Shown: piece after piece, positions 46,274 to 55,101 of the stretch
Layout: each line of letters opens with the position of its first letter
Numbering within the stretch: position 1 is the stretch's first letter
Assembly (NCBI GenBank): GCA_013289715.1
Contig: JABCZJ010000004.1
Coordinates: forward strand, 1 to 64,000
Reading direction: 5' to 3'
Origin: Acidobacteriota bacterium
Lineage (GTDB): Bacteria; Acidobacteriota; Terriglobia; Acidiferrales; UBA7541
Length of the DNA stretch: 64,000 bases
Notes under the pieces: generated by a model
Told to the model about the DNA's origin: nothing
Database searches by the model: none
The model's input: the letters and a program-made list of their open reading frames with translations, nothing else
Made by a program: the position numbers and the translations under genes

Positions 46274-48469
46274 CTAGCTACCGCACGTTGCGGGATGATT
46301 CGCGCAGAACCTCGCTTGATCGAGGAGCGCCTGTCCCGCCACGATCAGGTCATTGGCCACTTTTTCCTCGATCGGTACGCCGTTGAACTCCGCAGCTTCG
46401 AGCATCGCTTTGATTTCTGCAGCCAGGCCGTCGCGCTCCAGGGTCCAATCCGAGATGAGATTTTCGAGGTTGTTGTAAACGACGTCACCGGCGGAAGTGC
46501 TGGTGATTCCGTAGGTAGAGACAGCCAGAGTGTGTTTCGAAAGCTCTCCGAACGGCGCGTTAATTTTCTTGTAGATCTGCCCAAGCTGCAGCAGCGTGTC
46601 CGAGTGGGCGCGCAGGCTGCTTGGCAGAACTTTGGGGTCCAGCAGCTCGACGATCGTGCGGCCATCGTGCTGGTAATCGTCGGTGAGGCCGAGAAGCGTC
46701 ATCATGGTTGGCCGCAGGTCGACGTGATCGGTAAAGAAATCGTGCGGGCCGGTTACGCCGAGATTCTTTACTCCAGGACCGGCGATCGCGATGAAGGTGC
46801 GCGCGATCTCCGGCTGGATGTCGCCGTGATTCCAGGCGAAGCCCGCGCCCACGACTGGAGTGGTGCTGCCCGCCGTCTCAAAGAAGAAATTGGGATTGCC
46901 GAAGAACGTGAAGGTTGGCTCGCGGTTGGGATCGGCGACGGTGTTCATGTGCAGCAGCTGCATCGCCGCCGGATCCACAATCGCACCTTGAAGGTCGGGA
47001 CCCAGACCGGTGCCGAGCAAGCTCTCGCTCAGTCCGGTGTGCGGATTCACCGCGCTGAGGCCAGCCATAGTCTGCTCCAAAGTACGGACCGTGCTGCTGG
47101 AGGGAAGCGGCTGTCCATTCACATAGGTGGTAGCGGCGTCGTCAAAATGGATCGAATACGCCGTTGGGTCGCCAGCAGCTTGAGTGAGGCCGAGCAGATT
47201 GATGTCCAGCTCACCGACGCCGTTCGTTCCATAGGTGCACGGAATATCCGGCACAACGTTGCCATTGTGCTCGATTTTGGCGCCGTCGCAATTTGCCGGG
47301 CTGGGCGCGCCGCCAACGAAATGATCGCCTTCGTCTGGGGTGAAGATGAACAGCGTGTTGCTTTCGTCGATACCGGCTTCTTTCAGGTGCAAGAAAAACG
47401 TGCCGAACGCGGAATTGTAATCCGCCAATTGATCCACGTAAGGAGCCTCGCCGGGGCCGAAGGTGCCTTCGGTGGTCGTGGTTTCCTCATGATTGTCATG
47501 CGCGTCGGCGATGTAAGCGTAGACGACGGGAATGCCTTTCTTCAGCATCGTCTCGATCACCGCGAGCGATTGCGCGGGGACGGGGTCGAAATCCAACTGG
47601 TTAAACCCTGTAAGCGGAACACCGTGGTAATCAACGATGCTGCCAGTGGGGCTGCCGGTAAGCGCGGGGTTGATGTACTTCAGGCCGAACAGGGCTTGAT
47701 AGCCGGAGTAGCCGCCCGGTTCGTCCGGCAAAGTGTCACTCACTCCCACCACGCCGAGGGTTGGATTCGACTGGCAGAGAGGATCGCCGAGCGCGCAATG
47801 GATTGAGACACCGATGAAATCATTGTTCTGATTCGAGCTGGTCTCCATTCCCTGCGGAGATGTGGGGCCACCGAAAACCTTGTAGACGTCGAAGGGCGCG
47901 CGTTCCAGCACGATGTTCGCGGTAGAGAAGGCGCCGACCGTGCATCCCGCACGGGTAAATGGCACCCATGGCGCGGACACGTTCTGGCCCGAAGGCGTTG
48001 TAAGCGCGAAGGTGTTGTCGTCCGTGCCTGCGTTTATGTCCGAGACCTTGTCGGTCCAGTAGAAGAATGAGGAAGGAAACAAGCCGTTTTCGCCGGAGGA
48101 GGTCGGCGAGAATACGCCGAAGCTATTGGCGATGAAGATGCCGGTATCGTCGGAATAGAGACCGGTCTGAGTGGTAAGGATGTCGTTGGCGGTGTGCGAG
48201 ATGAGGACGGTATGGTCGCCGGCATCGAGCGTGCCATGTTGCGTGATGAAATTGAGCAGGTTCGGCATTTGTTCGAGGTCAGAGGGTACGTTTGGATTGT
48301 CACGGGTAAAGTGCACGTTATCGAATTCCACGTACACCACATGCTTGATTTTTCCCGCCGGTGAGTTCAGCTGACATTGCCCATAGGCGGATCCAGCCAG
48401 CCCGGCCGCCAGCAACCCCAAGCCAAGCAAGGACGTGGTCACGCGACGCAACAGAGGTGCTTGAGACAT
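46274..48469 (-). CDS. Exported alkaline-phosphatase-superfamily protein
   Basis: 731 residues with a signal peptide (about 1-30, ending GSAYGQ). ATG 48469 has GGGAGGAAA upstream; an ATG at 48490 is the alternative. Superfamily signs: KHVVYVEFDNVHF near the start supplies the first metal Asp, DHTVLISHTANDILTTQTG holds a candidate nucleophile Thr/Ser, LFIFTPDEGDHFVGG gives the Asp/His pair, and FAWNHGDIQPEIARTFIAIAGPGV gives a late His. The order fits phosphodiesterase/sulfatase-like enzymes, but the substrate is unknown and the nucleophile is not certain. It is a single gene. Confidence 0.75.
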   Translation of the reverse strand: MSQAPLLRRVTTSLLGLGLLAAGLAGSAYGQCQLNSPAGKIKHVVYVEFDNVHFTRDNPNVPSDLEQMPNLLNFITQHGTLDAGDHTVLISHTANDILTTQTGLYSDDTGIFIANSFGVFSPTSSGENGLFPSSFFYWTDKVSDINAGTDDNTFALTTPSGQNVSAPWVPFTRAGCTVGAFSTANIVLERAPFDVYKVFGGPTSPQGMETSSNQNNDFIGVSIHCALGDPLCQSNPTLGVVGVSDTLPDEPGGYSGYQALFGLKYINPALTGSPTGSIVDYHGVPLTGFNQLDFDPVPAQSLAVIETMLKKGIPVVYAYIADAHDNHEETTTTEGTFGPGEAPYVDQLADYNSAFGTFFLHLKEAGIDESNTLFIFTPDEGDHFVGGAPSPANCDGAKIEHNGNVVPDIPCTYGTNGVGELDINLLGLTQAAGDPTAYSIHFDDAATTYVNGQPLPSSSTVRTLEQTMAGLSAVNPHTGLSESLLGTGLGPDLQGAIVDPAAMQLLHMNTVADPNREPTFTFFGNPNFFFETAGSTTPVVGAGFAWNHGDIQPEIARTFIAIAGPGVKNLGVTGPHDFFTDHVDLRPTMMTLLGLTDDYQHDGRTIVELLDPKVLPSSLRAHSDTLLQLGQIYKKINAPFGELSKHTLAVSTYGITSTSAGDVVYNNLENLISDWTLERDGLAAEIKAMLEAAEFNGVPIEEKVANDLIVAGQALLDQARFCANHPATCGS

Positions 48470-48771
48470 CGTTGTTTCCTCCCGAATCAAGTGTGGGACT
48501 GCGTCCCGCGAGGCGCGGACTCGCGGGCCTTAATCTAGTACGCGGCCCAAGTGACGCTGCAGCTAATGCGCGATTAAAATCTCGTGTCAGCTTAACAAAC
48601 GCACTCTGGGCGCAAAGCCGCAGCGCGAATGGTGCGAGTGCCGATCACGGAAATCAACCGCTGCCGTTGGTACAGTCCTCTTTACACGCATCGAGGCACA
48701 CCGTATGCTGTGCCGCAAGCGAAGGTGCAGCTTGCATGGGTGCGCGTGCGTCTGCATCTAGGAGGGTTGTG
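48470..48771. other. Divergent intergenic region, 302 bp, with an 8-bp hairpin
   Basis: Between the phosphatase-like gene and lemA. CCCGCGAG (48505-48512) and CTCGCGGG (48520-48527) form a perfect stem with a 7-nt loop in the leader region of the phosphatase-like gene. The stretch must contain both promoters; none is obvious. The AGGAGGG at 48760-48766 is the lemA ribosome site. Confidence 0.5.
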
Positions 48772-49332
48772 ATGATCCTGGCATTGGGTGCCATTGTTGT
48801 GCTGCTGGTGGTGTTCGTCATCGGAATGTACAACGGACTGGTGCGCCTGAAGGTGCAGTGCGACAACGCGTGGTCTGATATTGATGTGCAGCTGAAGCGC
48901 CGCTACGACCTGATTCCGAACCTGGTGGAAACCGTGAAGGGCTACGCCGCGCATGAGAAGGGCACGCTGGAAGCCGTGCTCGCGGCGCGCAATCAAGCGA
49001 TGAACACGCAAGGCCCTGCGGCGAAGGCCGAAGCAGAAGGCATGCTGACCAGCGCGTTGCGCCAAGTGTTTGCGCTAGCCGAGGCGTACCCGCAATTGAA
49101 AGCGGTGGAGAGTTTCACGCAGCTGCAGCAGTCGCTGAGCCAGATTGAAGACAGCGTGCAGAATGCGCGGCGCTATTACAATGCCGTGGTGCGCGACCTG
49201 AACACGAAGATCGTGCAGTTCCCTTCCAACATCATCGCCGGCATGTTCAACATCACGCCGCGACAATTTTTTGAGATCGCTACGCCGGTCGAGCGCGATG
49301 TGCCGAAGGTCAGCTTTGGCGCCACTACGTAG
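48772..49332 (+). CDS. lemA: LemA family protein
   Basis: 186 residues. One N-terminal membrane helix (MILALGAIVVLLVVFVIGMYNGLV) and the coiled LemA helical bundle: CDNAWSDIDVQLKRRYDLIPNLVETVKGYA, AYPQLKAVESF, and QNARRYYNAVVRDLNTKIVQFPSN. The end (PSNIIAGMF, FFEIATPVERDVPKVSF) is canonical. ATG 48772 follows AGGAGGG. The function is not settled; in many bacteria it is paired with a DUF2207 membrane protein, and here that gene starts 19 bp after its stop. Confidence 0.92.
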   Translation: MILALGAIVVLLVVFVIGMYNGLVRLKVQCDNAWSDIDVQLKRRYDLIPNLVETVKGYAAHEKGTLEAVLAARNQAMNTQGPAAKAEAEGMLTSALRQVFALAEAYPQLKAVESFTQLQQSLSQIEDSVQNARRYYNAVVRDLNTKIVQFPSNIIAGMFNITPRQFFEIATPVERDVPKVSFGATT

Positions 49333-49351
49333 CCGCCGCGCGCGCCGCGAA

Positions 49352-51082
49352 ATGTTCAGTCCCCGCCCCGACCGCATGGTTGCAATCATTCTGCTGGCGC
49401 TTTTCGCCGCGATGCCGGCGAGCGCGCGCACGCTGGTATTCAAGCATTTTGACTCGCAGATTCAGGTGCATCCCGACGGCACGATTGACGTCACCGAAGT
49501 GATGGAAGCGCAGTTCACCGGAGCCTGGCACGGCATCTACCGCACGATTCCCGTCGAGTACACCGATGACGCCGGATTGAACTACACGCTGCTGCTGGAT
49601 CAAATCAGCGCGACGGATAGCGAAGGGCAGAGGCTCAAGCTGGAACAAAACCACGAAGGCCGCTACATCAAATTCAAAATCTACGTGCCGGCTGCGGAAG
49701 ACGCGACGCGCACAATTGTGCTGCACTATCGCGTGCTGGATGCGCTGCGATTTTTTCAGGATCACGACGAGCTGTACTGGAACGTGACCGGCAACGAATG
49801 GGAAAACGCGATCGAGCTGGTTACCGCGCACATCGAACTGCCCGCGGGCGTCACCGGATTACATGCCGTCGCGTATACCGGCATCACCGGATCGCGCGCG
49901 GAAGATGCGCGCGTTGAGATCAGCGACAACGTGGTGGACATTCGCAGCACGCGGCGGCTGGGCTATCGCCAGGGGCTGACGGCGGTGGTGGGCTTCGACA
50001 AAGGGTTCGTGCACCCGCCTTCTGGATCCATGCAGCTGATGCGCTTCCTGAAAAGTAATTCGCCGCTGCTGATTCCGGTGATGGCGTTCTTTGTGATGCT
50101 CTGGCTCTGGTGGACGCGCGGCCGCGACCCGCAGCGCGAAGCAATTTCCGTGCAGTACGAGCCGCCGGACAAACTGACGCCCGGAGAATGTGGCACGCTG
50201 GTGGATAACGAAGCGGCCATGCGCGACATCACCGCGACGCTGGTGGATTTGGCCGTGAAGGGTTACCTGGCAATCGAGCAAATAGAGGAAAGCCACCTGC
50301 TCGGTCTGACGCACAGCAAGGATTACATTTTTCATATGAAGAAGCCACCGGGGGAGTGGACCGCGGCGCGTTCGCACGAGCAGGAAATGCTTTCGGCGCT
50401 GTTTGATGCCGGCGCGAGCCCCGACGTGAAGCTTTCCGATTTGCAAAATCATTTCTATATGCGCCTGCCGGCGATTCGCGACCGCATTTTCAGCGCGCTG
50501 ATGAGCGACGGCTATTACCTCCATCGTCCGGACACCGTGAAGCAAGGCTACATGGGCGCGGGATTGCTGATTGGTTTTCTTCTGGTGTTTGGAGGCGTGG
50601 GATATCTTGCGAATGCCACGGGCATCGCGGTGGGCAGCTGGATTCTAGCGGGAATCGCGAGCGGCGCCGTGATCTGCATTTTTGGAGTGTTCATGTCCGC
50701 GCGGACGATCACCGGCGCGCGGGCGCTGGAAAAAGTTCTGGGCTTCGAGGAATTCCTGGGACGCGTGGAAAAAGATCAAATCGAACGACTGGAGAAGACG
50801 CCGGAGCTATTCGAAAAGTATCTGCCCTACGCGATGGCGCTGCGCGTGGAAAAAAAATGGGTGCAGGCGTTTTCTGGAATCGCATTGCAGCCGCCGCAGT
50901 GGTATCAGGGCTCGTACGCGGGCAACTTCACGGCTTTTTATCTGGTGAATGACCTCAATATGATGTCCCTGCAGGCCGGCAGCGTGATGGCTTCCTCGCC
51001 GCGCAGCTCCGGCGGTTCGGGATTCGGCGGCGGTGGCGGCTCCGGCGGTGGATTCGGCGGCGGTGGTGGCGGCGGATTCTAG
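49352..51082 (+). CDS. DUF2207 membrane protein
   Basis: About 576 residues. Signal peptide (VAIILLALFAAMPASA), then the DUF2207 extracellular beta domain (residues about 30-220: FKHFDSQIQVHPDGTIDVTEVMEAQFTGAWHGIYRTIP cut into several strands). A first membrane helix follows (LLIPVMAFFVMLWLWW), then a cytoplasmic part and two more helices near residues 400-455. The tail is a Gly-rich run, SGFGGGGGSGGGFGGGGGGGF, which is common in this family. ATG 49352 is chosen; ATG 49376 directly before the signal core is as likely. It forms an operon with lemA and converges on the ClC gene with 2 bp between the stops. Confidence 0.87.
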   Translation: MFSPRPDRMVAIILLALFAAMPASARTLVFKHFDSQIQVHPDGTIDVTEVMEAQFTGAWHGIYRTIPVEYTDDAGLNYTLLLDQISATDSEGQRLKLEQNHEGRYIKFKIYVPAAEDATRTIVLHYRVLDALRFFQDHDELYWNVTGNEWENAIELVTAHIELPAGVTGLHAVAYTGITGSRAEDARVEISDNVVDIRSTRRLGYRQGLTAVVGFDKGFVHPPSGSMQLMRFLKSNSPLLIPVMAFFVMLWLWWTRGRDPQREAISVQYEPPDKLTPGECGTLVDNEAAMRDITATLVDLAVKGYLAIEQIEESHLLGLTHSKDYIFHMKKPPGEWTAARSHEQEMLSALFDAGASPDVKLSDLQNHFYMRLPAIRDRIFSALMSDGYYLHRPDTVKQGYMGAGLLIGFLLVFGGVGYLANATGIAVGSWILAGIASGAVICIFGVFMSARTITGARALEKVLGFEEFLGRVEKDQIERLEKTPELFEKYLPYAMALRVEKKWVQAFSGIALQPPQWYQGSYAGNFTAFYLVNDLNMMSLQAGSVMASSPRSSGGSGFGGGGGSGGGFGGGGGGGF

Positions 51083-51084
51083 AT

Positions 51085-52932
51085 TTATTTCTGGGTGACT
51101 TGCTGCGCGTGCTTTGTGAGGCGGCCGGAGCTTCGCCATTTCCGGATCCAGCCGTGCTCGCGGATTCCCTCTTCCTCCATCTGGCGTGTCCATGCGCCCA
51201 ACAGGCTGGCGCGATTAAAATAGCCGACCATCTGCTGCGGATTTTCACGGCTGACGACGGGCAGCCGGCCAATATCGTGCTGCAACATGCGCACCATCGC
51301 GTCGTGCGCGAGTTCATCGGGGTACGCGACGATCGCCTGATGCGACCCCGCTTCGAGAACGGTCATCGCTCCCTGCGGGTCCTGTTCGAGCGCGCGCAAT
51401 AAGTCGCTCTGCGTTACCACGCCGACGAGTTGGCCTTCGTTTGAGACGATCGGCAATCCCTGCGTCAGGTTATAAGCCGGCTCGCCGCGGCTCATGCGTT
51501 GGGTCAATTCCGACACCGTCATTTCCTGCGCGATCGGATTTACATCCTTGCGCATCAATTCGTCCACGCGCACGGCCTTCAGCACTTCGGTTTCGCTTTC
51601 ACCCGGCACGGGCATGCCGCGTTTGGCAAATTTCTGCGTCATGATCGAATTCGGCAGCAGCGTGTAGGCGACCGCGTCCGCCAGCACGCAGACGAGCAGC
51701 ACCGGCAGCACGGCGTGGAAATCGCGTGTGGTCTCAAACGCGCAGAACATGAACGTGAACGTGGCGCGGGAAGATGCACCGAGGAGCGCGCCCATCGCCG
51801 CCACCGCAAACGCTTCCGGCGAAAGATGCGCGCGCGGGATTATGCGATCCACAACGATGGCAAACGAACTTCCGATCGCCGCGCTGATCATGAACATCGG
51901 CGCCAGCGTGCCGCCGGAAGTTCCCGAGCCGAGCGAGAGTAAAACCACAAACGCTTTCAGGAACAGCACCAGCAGTATGACGCTCAGCAGCAGATGATTG
52001 TCCAGAATGTCTTCAATCGTGTCGTAGCCGGAACCCAGCACGCGCGGAAATAAAAATCCGACGATGCCCAGACCGAGCGCCCCGAGCGCCGGATGCAGAA
52101 AATTGGGGACGATCTTCAGCTGGTCGAAAAATTCTTCCAGCTTTTCCAGGATGCGCGTGAACGCCACGGCGGCGAATCCGCACAGCAAGCCGAGCGCGAT
52201 GTAATACGGAAGGCCAGGAAGAAAGTTGTAGTCAACCGTGCCGGTTTCGAACATCGCGCCGCCACCGAATAGTAGCCGCCGGATCCCCACTGCCATCGTG
52301 CATGCAATCACCACCGGAATGAATGAGCGCGTGCGAAACTCGAAGAGCAACAGCTCAAGCGCCAGCAGCACGCCGGTGATTGGCGCGTTGAATGTGGCCG
52401 CGAGGCCGGCACCACCGCCGCATGCCAGCATCACTTTGCGCTCTGCTGCGGTGGTGGAAATAAATTGTCCGATCAGCGAGCCGAACGCGCCGCCCGTCTG
52501 GATGATCGGACCTTCGGCGCCGAATGGGCCTCCCGAACCGATGCCGATCGCGGCGGATAGCGGCTTGAGGAACGCCACCTTCGCCTCGATGCGGCTGCGC
52601 GAGGTGAGCACTGCCTCCATTGCCTCAGGAATTCCGTGGCCGCGGATTTTTTCCGAGCCGTATTTGGCCATCAGGCCGATCAGCACGCCTCCGACAACTG
52701 GAACCAGAATCATCCACCAACCCAGTGGCGAATGGCGCGGACTACGGAATTGAAACGACCATACGTGATAGAACGCGAGGTTTGTGAACAGGCCGATCAG
52801 GCTGTATAGGGCGTAGGCGATAAACGCGGTGAGAACGCCGATTGCCGCCGCGAGCAAGCACACCAATGGAAGCCGGTAGCTGGCTGGTTGCGGCGGTGCT
52901 TGCCGCGGTGATTTCTGCGCGGATGAGTTCAC
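51085..52932 (-). CDS. ClC-type anion channel/transporter with CBS pair
   Basis: 615 residues. The ClC membrane domain fills about 20-440 and a pair of CBS domains follows (VDELMRKDVNPIAQEMTVSELTQRM and AIVAYPDELAHDAMVRMLQHDIGRLPVV). Signature segments are GHGIPEAMEAV (98-107), GAEGPIIQTGGAFG (138-151, gating Glu E140 kept) and GGTLAPMFMISA. Two positions differ from the E. coli antiporter: the anion-contacting Ser is H99, and the inner proton Glu is L194 (next to E193). This argues against simple 2Cl-/H+ exchange. GTG at 52932 overlaps the marR stop (GTGA), so it is translationally coupled to marR. Confidence 0.9.
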   Translation of the reverse strand: MNSSAQKSPRQAPPQPASYRLPLVCLLAAAIGVLTAFIAYALYSLIGLFTNLAFYHVWSFQFRSPRHSPLGWWMILVPVVGGVLIGLMAKYGSEKIRGHGIPEAMEAVLTSRSRIEAKVAFLKPLSAAIGIGSGGPFGAEGPIIQTGGAFGSLIGQFISTTAAERKVMLACGGGAGLAATFNAPITGVLLALELLLFEFRTRSFIPVVIACTMAVGIRRLLFGGGAMFETGTVDYNFLPGLPYYIALGLLCGFAAVAFTRILEKLEEFFDQLKIVPNFLHPALGALGLGIVGFLFPRVLGSGYDTIEDILDNHLLLSVILLVLFLKAFVVLLSLGSGTSGGTLAPMFMISAAIGSSFAIVVDRIIPRAHLSPEAFAVAAMGALLGASSRATFTFMFCAFETTRDFHAVLPVLLVCVLADAVAYTLLPNSIMTQKFAKRGMPVPGESETEVLKAVRVDELMRKDVNPIAQEMTVSELTQRMSRGEPAYNLTQGLPIVSNEGQLVGVVTQSDLLRALEQDPQGAMTVLEAGSHQAIVAYPDELAHDAMVRMLQHDIGRLPVVSRENPQQMVGYFNRASLLGAWTRQMEEEGIREHGWIRKWRSSGRLTKHAQQVTQK

Positions 52933-53486
52933 GAACCCTTGTTCCTATCGAGCTTCCTGCGGTGGCCCTTTGCCGCCTGCGTCTGTCGCATTTGATTTTT
53001 CTGCTTCGCGCTGCGTTTCTTTCCGCGTTTATCGCGGCGTGCAATTCGACGCGTATAGCCGACTGCCGTGTCCCGATCGATTGCAGCGGCCAGCGCCGTG
53101 AGCAGCCTGGGCCGTGCGGATTGCAGTTCAGCGTGGTGTGGATGCGTCAGCCGTTTGAGCAGCGTTTCTCCGCGGCGGGAGAGACTCAGCACGACTTCGC
53201 GGCGGTCCGCCGCACTGCGCGCGCGCCGCAGCAGGCCTTTCGCTTCCAGCCGGTTCACCAGTTCCACGGCGCTGTGATGCTGAATCAGCAGGCGCTCGGC
53301 CAGCACGCCGATGGTGGCCACGCGGTGTGCGGGCAGGCCTTTGATCACCAGCAGCGCCTGGTGCTGCTGCGGTTCGATGCCGGCGGCGTGCGCCAGTCGT
53401 TCGCTGAAATTCAGGAAGCGACGAATTTCGAAGCGGAAATCCGCGAGCGCTTGGTAATCAATGGCTCTTGGCGACGACTCTCTCAT
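52929..53486 (-). CDS. MarR-family transcriptional regulator
   Basis: 185 residues. Winged helix core: QHQALLVIKGLP, IGVLAERLLIQHHSAVELVNRLEAKGLLRRARSAADRREVVLSLSRRGE. The C-terminal 45 residues are very Lys/Arg/Gln-rich (RRDKRGKKRSAKQKNQ...) and unlike most MarR proteins. The ATG at 53486 lies 10 nt after a perfect TATAAT, so the mRNA is probably leaderless. A 17-bp palindrome over this -10 is the likely operator. Its stop overlaps the ClC start, so both form one operon; ClC is its probable target. Confidence 0.88.
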   Translation of the reverse strand: MRESSPRAIDYQALADFRFEIRRFLNFSERLAHAAGIEPQQHQALLVIKGLPAHRVATIGVLAERLLIQHHSAVELVNRLEAKGLLRRARSAADRREVVLSLSRRGETLLKRLTHPHHAELQSARPRLLTALAAAIDRDTAVGYTRRIARRDKRGKKRSAKQKNQMRQTQAAKGHRRKLDRNKGS

Positions 53487-53495
53487 CCAAGCAAT

Positions 53496-53515
53496 ATTAT
53501 ATCGTATTACGATAT
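53496..53515 (-). promoter_or_regulatory. marR operator palindrome and -10 box
   Basis: ATATCGTA (53499-53506), one central base, TACGATAT (53508-53515) is a perfect 17-bp palindrome. On the minus strand the consensus -10 TATAAT occupies 53496-53501 and overlaps it. The spacing to the ATG at 53486 leaves almost no leader. A MarR dimer bound here would block RNA polymerase. No good -35 was seen. Confidence 0.75.
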
Positions 53516-53564
53516 TTATGCGCGCGCGATAATTCTGAGAATGTGTGCAAGCGAAGAACGATCG

Positions 53565-54020
53565 TTACAGCTGCTTGCGGAAGGCTTTCTGCGTCTTGAT
53601 GTGTGCGTAGCCGTGACGTTCGTAGAATTTGTGCGCCCGGTCCCGGATTACGTTCGAGCGCAACGCGATGGCCTGGCAGCCGTTTCCGCGCGCCCATTCT
53701 TCTGCGCGCGCCAGCAAGTGCTCGCCGACCCGCTGCGAACGGAAGCGTTCATCCACAACCAAGCCGCTGACCTCGGCGCGCGCGTCAGCTTCCACGGTCC
53801 GATACACGAAGACTGCAATCCAGCCGGCGATCTCGCCGGCTTCCAGTTCCGCCACGAATACCGCGGTTTCCGCTGTCCGCTGCAGTCCTTGTAAGCGACG
53901 CGCTATTTCTTCCGGCGTAGAAGCATAGCTCAACTGCCCGGCCAGCTCGGCGATGCGCTCGTGGTCGGAATCATGCGCCGGCCGAATTTTTCCAGCGAAT
54001 GCGCTGGACTCGGACTTCAT
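53565..54020 (-). CDS. GNAT N-acetyltransferase
   Basis: 151 residues, one GNAT fold. The acetyl-CoA loop is VDERFRSQRVGEHLLARAEEWA (R-x-x-R-V-G), preceded by strand GWIAVFVYRTVEADARAEVSGLVV and followed by ALRSNVIRDRAHKFYERHGY, the usual motif B with the catalytic-side Tyr. Substrate unknown. The gene follows dinB on the same strand with 16 bp between, and lies 78 bp after (downstream of) nothing else of note on its strand; the marR promoter is on the other side. Confidence 0.85.
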   Translation of the reverse strand: MKSESSAFAGKIRPAHDSDHERIAELAGQLSYASTPEEIARRLQGLQRTAETAVFVAELEAGEIAGWIAVFVYRTVEADARAEVSGLVVDERFRSQRVGEHLLARAEEWARGNGCQAIALRSNVIRDRAHKFYERHGYAHIKTQKAFRKQL

Positions 54021-54036
54021 TCGCGAGGCCTTTCGG

Positions 54037-54498
54037 TCACCGCAGGGCCTTCTTCAGTACGGCAATCTGTCCGGCGTGATACAGATCGTGTTGAATCGCG
54101 CCATGAAGCATCACATAGAGCGAATGATCTTTTCCCGGAGCGATTTCGTCCAGCTTATCCTCGGGAAGTTTCCTCACGGCGGCATGAAAGCGCGCGCGGC
54201 AATCGCGCAAATGCTCGAGCGAGCGCTGCCACGACACTTCCGTCGCTTCCCACACCGGCGGCCAGTCCATTTCGGTGCTGACTTCGACCGCCACGCCCTC
54301 GGCGCGTTGCCGCACGATGGAATTCCACGATGCGATGTGATTTACCAGTTCCCAGATCGAATGCGCGCCGCGCACGGGATGCAGCGAGGCATCTTCGGCG
54401 GAAATTCCGTCCAGAAGAGATTTGAGAGAAGGGCCGTGCCAGGCGTCGCCCGCGAAGGCACGGTCCATTTGATCCAGGATGCGATTGATTTCGCTCAT
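54037..54498 (-). CDS. DinB-like four-helix metalloprotein
   Basis: 153 residues of the DinB/YfiT superfamily. The metal triad is visible: H54 (LVNHIASWN), H137 and H141 (IQHDLYHAGQI). SIWELVNHIA and LHGAIQHDLYHAGQIAVLKKAL are the standard flanks. Members include thiol transferases that use bacillithiol or mycothiol, and many of unknown role. ATG 54498 has AGGGG upstream; an in-frame ATG at 54576 would add 26 residues without support. Likely cotranscribed with the GNAT gene. Confidence 0.87.
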   Translation of the reverse strand: MSEINRILDQMDRAFAGDAWHGPSLKSLLDGISAEDASLHPVRGAHSIWELVNHIASWNSIVRQRAEGVAVEVSTEMDWPPVWEATEVSWQRSLEHLRDCRARFHAAVRKLPEDKLDEIAPGKDHSLYVMLHGAIQHDLYHAGQIAVLKKALR

Positions 54499-54618
54499 TG
54501 GTATGACCCCTAAAAAAGCGTAAGACAGTGCGACGTGCTGCGCAAGCTCCACTTCGGATGGCCCGCGCGGCGGCACGGACGGAAGGCGCTGCGCAGCAGC
54601 CGGCGCCGGGGCGTCGAC

Positions 54619-55068
54619 TTAAAAAAGCTTGTCGGAATCGAGGAGGATGGTTACGGGGCCGTCGTTCACGATCTCGACCGACATGTGCGTCTGAAAAATT
54701 CCGGTTGCGACGCGCACTCCCAGCCCCTGCAAGGCGCGCACAAATTCTTCGTACAACGTCTTGCCTTGCTCGGGCGGCGCGGCGTGAATGAAGCTGGGCC
54801 GGCGCTGGCCGCGCGCGTCGCCGTAGAGCGTGAATTGCGAAACGGCGAGGACCGCGCCGCCCGCGTCCAGCAACGAGCGATTCATTCTCCCTTGCTCATC
54901 GCCGAAGATGCGCAGGTTCACGATTTTCTCGGCCATGGACGCGGCGGTGGCGGCCGTGTCCTCGCGGCCGACGGCGACCAGGACCGCCAGCCCCGGCCCA
55001 ATTTCGCCCGTGACTTTACCGTCCACCAGCACTCGCGCGCGTGTTACGCGCTGCAGCACGGCCCGCAT
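54619..55068 (-). CDS. dtd: D-aminoacyl-tRNA deacylase
   Basis: 149 residues. Removes D-amino acids (and glycine from tRNA-Ala) from charged tRNA. Begins MRAVLQRVTRARVLVDG, with the Gly-cisPro-free dimer motifs SQFTLYGD (about 77-84) and NDGPVTILLDS near the end, both needed for the active site at the dimer interface. Length is typical. Housekeeping proofreading enzyme, cytoplasmic. It lies 120 bp upstream of dinB's start on the same strand, and 33 bp after the M28 peptidase stop on the opposite reading direction of the map; all are minus strand. Confidence 0.92.
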   Translation of the reverse strand: MRAVLQRVTRARVLVDGKVTGEIGPGLAVLVAVGREDTAATAASMAEKIVNLRIFGDEQGRMNRSLLDAGGAVLAVSQFTLYGDARGQRRPSFIHAAPPEQGKTLYEEFVRALQGLGVRVATGIFQTHMSVEIVNDGPVTILLDSDKLF

Positions 55069-55101
55069 AGTCTCCTTTGGCGCATAGTCTGGCGCACGCT
55101 G

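Noticed and set aside
46214..47806. A 530-codon plus-strand open frame
   Set aside because: It is the antisense of the phosphatase-like gene, whose signal peptide, ribosome site and metal motifs are convincing; the antisense product has none.
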